A DNA stretch of 64,000 nt, from the NCBI GenBank assembly GCA_027919835.1, contig JANVFP010000012.1:496001-560000 (forward strand), in the 5' to 3' direction. Each line of letters opens with the position of its first letter. Within the stretch, counting starts at the first letter, position 1. The notes beneath the pieces are model-generated. The model made no database searches and was not told the DNA's origin. It saw only the letters and a program-made list of their open reading frames with translations. Shown here in pieces: positions 57,569-64,000 of the stretch. The position numbers and the translations under genes are program-made. This DNA comes from Lentinula raphanica (Eukaryota > Basidiomycota > Agaricomycetes > Agaricales > Omphalotaceae).

Positions 57569-60109
57569 CTACATCAACCCATCCACGAACGCATTAATCG
57601 CGTGCATATCCTGAATATGATGGTTCACCTGGAAATCGAATCCCATAGACTCAGACACAGACACAGACACAGACACAGGAGGTTTAGGATTCGGCTTTGT
57701 CGCTGTTGCGAAGGTGTAATACTCCGGAAGAGACATCGTGGATGATGAGATCTGTGAGAAGGGAACGAAGCCTTCGGGGAATCCGGGTGGGATGGAGGTG
57801 GGGGTGGGGGTGAAAGAAGAGGAAGATGAGGGGTGGGGGTGTGAGGCAACGGAAGAGAAGGACGAGGAGGGGTTGGCGGTGGGAGGGACGGGGTTAAACG
57901 CGAACGGAGATGAGAAAACGGAGGACGGGGAAGGATCAAAGATGTGCACAGAGTCATGTTCTGGGCCTGAGGGAGGTGGGGTGCGTGGTGGGGAGTACGT
58001 GAACGACGACGACGAGGAGGAGGAGGAAGAAGTCGACGCCAACGAGGACTGCGAGCTATATCTCTGCAGTCCCCCTCCTCCTCCTCCTCCTCCAAAGCCC
58101 GGCTCAGGCGTAGGCGAATGCCGTTTCGCCACCACCGCTTTGGGTTTTGCCTTTGAGCTTGACGCAGAAGAGGGGGAGGCGGAAGGCGCGTTTCGGGGGT
58201 TTCGTTTGGGACCTAGCGCAGCTGGTTTCTTTCGCTGCGCTTGTGCTTGGGATTGAGCTTGAGATGGAGGCTGGACGGAGACAGAAGCCCAGAAGGGGGC
58301 CTTGGGGAGGACATAGGTGTACGCACACGTCGCTGCGTCGATGCCTGCTCCGAATGCGTGCATTAGGGATTTTATTCGGGTTTGGGGTTTGGGTGGAGTG
58401 GGGGAGGAGGGGGAAGGGGAGGAGAGGGATAGGGATAGGGAGGATAAAAGGGAGGTGGTTGTTTTCAGTGTTTCTTTGTACTCTTGTTTGGTCATTGGGT
58501 TCTTGGGAGGGGAGTGGGAGTGCGGGAGAGTAGGGAAGGAAGTGCTCGGAGGTGTGACTCGATTGCGGAATTGGAGTTCAGCCGGGGGAGGAGTGAACGC
58601 TGTGGGGAACGCAGTGGGCGAAGCGTATGTCGGTGTGTCGAGAGGGTTGGGGGTGGATGGGCGTCGTTTATACCGGATACGAGGACGGATCACACTCTGT
58701 TAAAATTCGTTAACGATCCATTCTCTCAATGAACACAAAGAAGGGAAACTTACCAACAGCTTGTTCCTCTGTGCCCTCATCTCCTCCCGTACCTCCCTCT
58801 CCTTCTCCCCATCTTCCCCTTTCCTCCTCTCCCTCCTCCTAGCCACCCTCTCAACATCATCATCAAGCTCCATCACCCCAACCCCGTTCCCCGCAGACGT
58901 AATCGTCATCCCTCTCTCTTTCTCCCTCGACATCGACATCGACATCTCGGATGTATCGATGTGGATAGGGTCGTCTGGTGTCGTTCCTGTGCCGCTGGCT
59001 AGCGACAGAGGGATGACAGATGGTGGTTTGGTGTTCGTGTGAGTGATCGATGACGACGAGGGAGAGAAAGTGGGCGCTGTGGGTGTACTCGGTACCGAAG
59101 AAGGCGCAGGGGATGATGAGAATGAGAAGGAGAATGAGGGGGTAGGGGTGGGTGATGGGGTGAATGAGGTAGATGCGGGCGAGGGTGAGGATGTGAATGA
59201 GAACGATGATGATGAACTCGACGTTGAAGCCGAGGGTGTGGTGGTGGCAGGTGTCGGTTTAGCATTAAACAAATCCAACATCCGCTCCTTCTCTCCACTG
59301 AAATCACCAAACCCTCCAGAAGATCGTTTATCAGGCAACACGATGCCTTGTTCCCGTGCGCGTTTCCGGTGGTTTTGGAACTACACTCAACAAACGAAAT
59401 CAGTTATTTCATACTCACTGATTTCAAAAGAAACACACGAAAGAAAAAAAGACACTCACCCAAACTTCGATCTGTCGAGTGGCCATACCCGTTCGCGACG
59501 CGATCGTTTGTCGGTCTTTGACGGATGGGTAGGGGTCGTAGGTGAAGTATGCTTCGAGGGCGGGGGTGTAGTCCTGTAAACGCGAATGAGGAAAAGGATG
59601 GTGAGGGGGCAGAAGATACGCACGTTGTTGAATGGCACTGGGGGCTGGTATGGTGCGATGGGCGGTTGGGTGGGTTGGGGTGACGGTGATGGTCGCGGTG
59701 GGTGCTCTTTCGCAAATGTATCCAAGCGATTCAACAGTTTAGCGAGACCTCGTGTTTCGAAATGATGCTGTAGACTTTCCCTGAATGTTTCTACCAGATT
59801 CGGCAGACGGGAAGCAAGTTGAGGATTAGCAGCCTGAGCGAGTTTGCGACACGAGTCATCAAATTGCTTTGCATAATCCACCCGTAATTCCTCTAGCGCA
59901 CCCAGCATGACTTCCCGTGTGTGAGAGAAAAGATGATAACTCTCTATCTGAGTGAAGAATGCTGGGGGGATGTCAAGATGGAAGGCCGGGACATTTATGG
60001 GCGAAGGTGTATACGGTATCGACCCAAAGCGCTTTTCATGGACTGCTTGAAGAGATTTGCTGGAGTCAGCAAGCCGTTGACGCAGCTCTTTCAGTTTCTG
60101 AAAGTCCAT
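57569..60109 (-). CDS. HD2: HD2 homeodomain mating-type protein (A locus)
   Basis: Exons 59624-60109, 59460-59573, 58754-59380 and 57569-58696 join in phase to 784 residues. The N-terminal dimerisation region begins MDFQKLKELRQRLADSSKSL. The homeodomain (about residues 163-215) ends RTGMATRQIEVW|FQNHRKRA, the canonical WFxNxR recognition helix of HD2 proteins, with an intron exactly after the Trp. The C-terminal half is Ser/Pro-rich with dipeptide runs (SVSVSVSES). HD2 from one mate pairs with HD1 from the other to switch on dikaryon and clamp development. It is longer than many HD2 proteins because of low-complexity tracts. Divergent from HD1. Confidence 0.93.
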
Positions 60110-60291
60110 CGTGGGTAGTTGTAAGATATGGAGGATAGTAAGAAAAGAAATTCGCGATGAGGTTGAAAGGCCGGTCCATTGTTCCCCATATAAGGAAGTA
60201 AATTTCCACGACCCTTGATACAATGGGCGGAGTTCAAATTCACCCTTATATCAGTCGTCTTTACTTTGCCTTCTTCACCATTTCCCAAAAC
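60110..60291. promoter_or_regulatory. Divergent HD1/HD2 promoter
   Basis: The 182 bp between the two start codons must hold both promoters. An in-frame upstream ATG for HD1 lies at 60223; ATG 60292 is preferred because it leaves MSEGLDESLASSVDQFFDGL as the N terminus. Confidence 0.6.
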
Positions 60292-63200
60292 ATGTCTGAA
60301 GGTCTGGACGAAAGTCTAGCTTCATCCGTCGACCAATTTTTCGACGGATTGCAAATTCTCGATATGTCCGAATTGATGTCTAACTGGCGCAATATAGACA
60401 AAACCTTCACTAACAGCCACAACACAGGGTCACTGGATTCGAAAACCTGCTCTCTGGCCGTGGGCGTTAGCGACCTCGTCAGCCTTCTATGTGATACGTT
60501 CATCAACCTTGAAATATCGAGGGATGGATTCGCAGCTGACTTGCGCCGCGATCTTGACTTGTTGCAACCGGCCTCACCTTCAACCTCATACAAACCTTCG
60601 CAATCTCCTTCTTCGCCATCTCGCACACCCTCATCCTCCACCGACACCCTCCCACCACACATCCCCCCTTGCCACACCTGGCTCCTCGCCAACCTCCACA
60701 ACCCCTACCCCTCCCTCCCAACCCGCGACTCCATCGCCTCCTCCACGAACACCGACAGACGCATCATCGACTCCTGGTTCGTCGATGTCCGGAGGCGAAT
60801 TGGCTGGACGGCGTTGGTTGAGTCGGGTAGGGAGAGAGACATAAACGCAAAGAGGCGAAAGACGAGTTTGATGTTGGGTGGGATGGGTGGCACTCAAGGA
60901 AGGAGAAGTGGATTGAAGTATCGATCGAGAAACGAGCTGATCAGCGCTGCGTCGAGGTTCTTCCTCCCTTCCTCATCCTCATCCTCATCATCCTCTGCAC
61001 ACCACTCAAACCACACAACCCTAACCCCACTCGAAATCCAAACCTTCTCCGCGCTGCAAAGCGCCGCTCATGCCCTCTACAAAGACAAAGGTCTTTCGAT
61101 GAAGAAAGAGGGCTCACCTGAGATTTCGCAAAGCCCGAAATCCACAAAGAAGAGACGAGGTTCCTCTTCTTCTTCTTCTTCTTTCGAAGCGACGACAGCT
61201 ACAAGTATCAAACAAGAAGAGTCTTCCTCCGATGTCGAAGAAGACGACGACGTTGAACATGGAAATGGTGCGAGGCGGTATAAACGATCGAGGTCTGTCT
61301 CTCTCTTCCTTCTCTCCTCTCTCTCGTCTCTTTCCTCTTTTATATCTCTTTCCTTCCTTCTATTATCCTCACCCTCTTCTCTCTTTTGGCCTTGTGCGCT
61401 TCGTTGGCCACCATTACCACTGTCCAAGCCATCCAAGCCATCCAAGCCACTCTCTCTTACTCTTCACCACCGTCCACCGTGATTTCCTTTTTTGGAGTTC
61501 TTTGTTTTTTTTTTCTCATTGTTTACGTAATATCTGCTTTATTTGCCTTTATTTGTATACCGTCACCCGGACGGATCGCGTGCTCGCTTCGTGCTGACGC
61601 CATCCACCTACCGACCCATTCGATTCGCGCTCTGACTTTGACTTTGACTCTAACTCTGGCTCTGGCTCTGACTTGAACTCCGTGCTGACCGACCGATTTC
61701 TCTTTTCACGCAGATTCTCCCCTCGTTCGGTATCTCCCGCAGAATCATCTATTACAACCTCCTCAGAGTCGTATGTTACGACGCCGACTGATGGGTCGTT
61801 CCCTTTTTACACTCCATACGCGAACTCAAACACATTCTCAAACACGTCCTCCTTCTCCTCTACCTCATCCCCAACCCCTTCTTCCTCTCCTTCTCAAACC
61901 CCTTCTCTCAAACGCAAACGCGCCGTATCCTCCTTCGACGAATACCCCTCCACACCCACACCTACCTCTTCCTCATTCTCCTCCTTCTTCTCCTCCTCTT
62001 CGGTCTCCACCTCCCCCGTCTCCCCAGCGACCAAACGTCTCCGGACCGCACTCAACGGCGCTGGTGTGCTACGGAGCGTGTCGGATCCTACGCCTGTGCC
62101 TCTGTTTACCTCTACTCCTCCGTCTGGGTCTGGGTCTGGACTGGGAAGCTCCGGATTCACTCAACCGCTCACGTTCGATGGGTTCTCTGCGTCTGCGCTT
62201 GATGCGTGGTTCTCAGGGATAGGGACTGGTTCGGTGGAGAGTGGTAAAGACGTCTCCGGGGAATGGATAGACCCGTTCTTCTTTGGCCTGCCTGATCCTG
62301 TCGTTCATCAGACTCAGCCTGAGGCCCCAACTCAGAATCAGAATCAGACTCAGGGAGAAGCCGCCAGTAGCAGCTCTGTTCCCCTTTCCACTTCCGTTCC
62401 CGTTCCCGTTCCCAGCACCATCCCACCCCCGATCGTCCCCTACCCGCTCGATATCGACGTGAACGTGAACGTGAACATCGGGGATCTGTCGTCTTACTCC
62501 AACTCTTATTCCTATTCCTCCCCATCTAGCTCTAGCCCGTCCACACCAGCGCTCTCGGCGTCGGGTACGTTGACGGACGATACGGATACGGATACGGATA
62601 CGGATACGGATAACGAGGGTGATGATGATGAGCGGGATAGCTTATTCGGCGATAACGATCACGATCGCGATGGTCAAGAAGACCACGCAGTGCTGAACCC
62701 AACACCCACACCGGGGGATATCCTCAACCAATTCCACGCCAAAACTAAATCAAAGGCACAGGCTAACGCTCCTCGAGATATCTCCACCGACTTTCCACCC
62801 GCGTTCCCCCTCAACGTCAACATCGACCTCACGAGCTTTCCTGACTTGTCCAACTTTCCCGAACTGGCACAGTTTCCCGATTTCTCTGAATTCAAGTTAT
62901 TCAACATCGACGGTCTTCCGGGGATTGGCGATCTCGATCGTTCGAAGGCTGCCACGTCAAATGTTAATCTTCCTCATCTTCAACAACAACACGGAGATCT
63001 CCAAGAAGGCCATCTCCCCCTTCCCGGTCTCAATCTCAGCCTCGACGACACAGGAGATCTCGGGAACACCCATACCCACACCGACACCCGGGACATTCAC
63101 TCTAGCCGTGTCGGCAGCGGCACTGGGAACGGCATTGCCATTGAGGACGGGAGGGAGAAAGAAGACTTAGACAAGGTTGGAACCCATGCGGACCTGAACT

Positions 63201-63583
63201 CAAACTCAAACTCAAACCCCATCCCTAACTCCGACTTTGGCCTCGGACGAGATCTTGGAACCGCACCCGGATATGGCTACGAACCCAGATATGGATTTGG
63301 GTTTGGGTTCGGGTTCGGGTTTGAGAACGAACCGGTTCCTTTGGTTCTTGATGGGTTCGGTTTGGGATCGGAGAACCAGTTTGGTTTGGGTGGGGTGGGT
63401 GAGCTGGGTGATTCGGGGTTGGATTTGGGTGGGTTGGGCGAACTAGGTGAGTTGAGTGAGTTGGGTGGGGGTGTGAATGTCGTTGCGGGGAGTTTGGGGA
63501 GTTTGGGGAGTCTGGGCAGTTTGTGGGCAGGGCCGACTCCGACGAGGGAGACGTTTGGTGTTGGTGTGGCTTCGTTGGTGTGA
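60292..63583 (+). CDS. HD1: HD1 homeodomain mating-type protein (A locus)
   Basis: Exons 60292-61292 and 61714-63583 give 956 residues. The N-terminal dimerisation region is followed by an HD1-type homeodomain (about residues 115-175): HTWLLANLHNPYPSLPTRDS then RRIIDSWFVDVRRRIGW, where Asp replaces the usual Asn of WFxNxR, as is common for HD1. Basic NLS-like patches are KRRKTS and KSTKKRRG. The C-terminal half is very low-complexity: (TD)n from a GATACG array, NVNVNVN, FGFGFGF and GSLGSLGSLG. It supplies the partner of HD2 from a compatible mate. The 421-nt intron is unusually long for this window. Confidence 0.92.
61293..61713 (+). other. Long pyrimidine-rich intron of HD1
   Basis: 421 nt with GTCTGT donor and ACGCAG acceptor. 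It is rich in CTCTCT/TTCCTC and holds a degenerate CTCTGG/TTTGAC tandem repeat near 61630-61672. All other introns read here are about 40-100 nt. Confidence 0.55.
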
Positions 63584-64000
63584 ACTCTGCTGTTTTGCCG
63601 TTTTCTTCCTCCTCCCTCTCGTCCACCTCGATAAATTTGTCCTAGGTGAGTCGAGTTTGGTGTTTTTTTGTCCCGTCTCAAGTTTGCTGACTCTCGAATC
63701 CCGATTAGCAATCGCTCATGCTGTGCCCCCGTCGTCCGTACCCTATCCTCGTCATTTTCATCGTTTCTATCATTATATCCCCTCGTCTCTCTGTTCTCTT
63801 TCATTTTCTTCTGCTTTTCCATCACATATGCATTATCCATTTTTCTGACTATGGCGTTCCCTCTCTCTCTATCACTCTAACATAACACACATACCACACA
63901 TATTGACTATGCTGAATCTTTTATCCCTCTGTCTCTGTCTCACTCTCGACTCGACTATGCTTTTCTCTCTGCTCTTGTGCTTTCTTTCCTCCTGCTATGC
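63584..64000. other. HD1 3' flank
   Basis: Pyrimidine-rich, no gene seen before the window ends. The mitochondrial intermediate peptidase gene that often neighbours HD loci is not in the window. Confidence 0.4.

Noticed and set aside
57738..58703. Glu/Gly-rich plus-strand frames opposite HD2
   Set aside because: Antisense shadows of the Ser/Pro-rich HD2 coding sequence.
62169..63840. Arg/Ser- and Pro/Asn-rich minus-strand frames opposite HD1
   Set aside because: Antisense of HD1 simple repeats, no splice or start context.

Overview
The window reads as nuclear DNA of a basidiomycete, most likely a mushroom-forming Agaricomycete. Genes are dense and carry many 45-60 nt GT-AG introns. RPB2, REV7, SNX4/ATG24, an intron-bearing tRNA-Glu and a fungal PTM1-type membrane protein are present, and the right end carries a divergent HD1/HD2 homeodomain pair, the A (HD) mating-type locus of this class. 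Species cannot be named from the sequence. All exon junctions were read by eye from splice signals and frame.

Layout. 1-3.0 kb: the 3' end of a phospholipase D-like gene and a secreted hypothetical protein. 3.3-14.45 kb: a nested transposon block. Two terminal-inverted-repeat ends lie 11.1 kb apart and are flanked by a perfect 9-bp target-site duplication. Inside are a split miniature element, a broken multi-exon gene, and a 7.7-kb Tf1/sushi-type chromovirus whose two LTRs look identical. 14.5-25.2 kb: tRNA-Glu(CUC), an NDUFA9-like dehydrogenase with an apparent frameshift, an F-box protein, REV7, SNX4 and a PTM1/GOST membrane protein. 25.3-45.6 kb: RPB2, fructosamine kinase, old yellow enzyme, a voltage-gated K+ channel, a tyrosine phosphatase, a hypothetical gene, a P450, an aldo-keto reductase and an F-box protein. 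46.3-56.5 kb: five tandem minus-strand paralogues of an unrecognised small secreted protein family, each with the same 4-exon 1/0/1 intron-phase pattern and the same element upstream. A relic HD2 gene fragment and a 527-bp TIR element lie within this cluster. 57.6-63.6 kb: the HD2 (minus) and HD1 (plus) mating-type genes, diverging from about 180 bp.

The HD pair supplies the two halves of the heterodimeric regulator that controls dikaryon development after mating. The most novel-looking signals are: (1) the secreted-protein family beside the mating locus with its shared promoter element; (2) the HD2 relic inside that cluster; (3) the nested TIR/LTR block, where the LTR element shows an 11-nt self-priming site, twin leader hairpins and an extra open frame before gag. 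Several genes show single-base frame problems that could be real or consensus errors; these are flagged.
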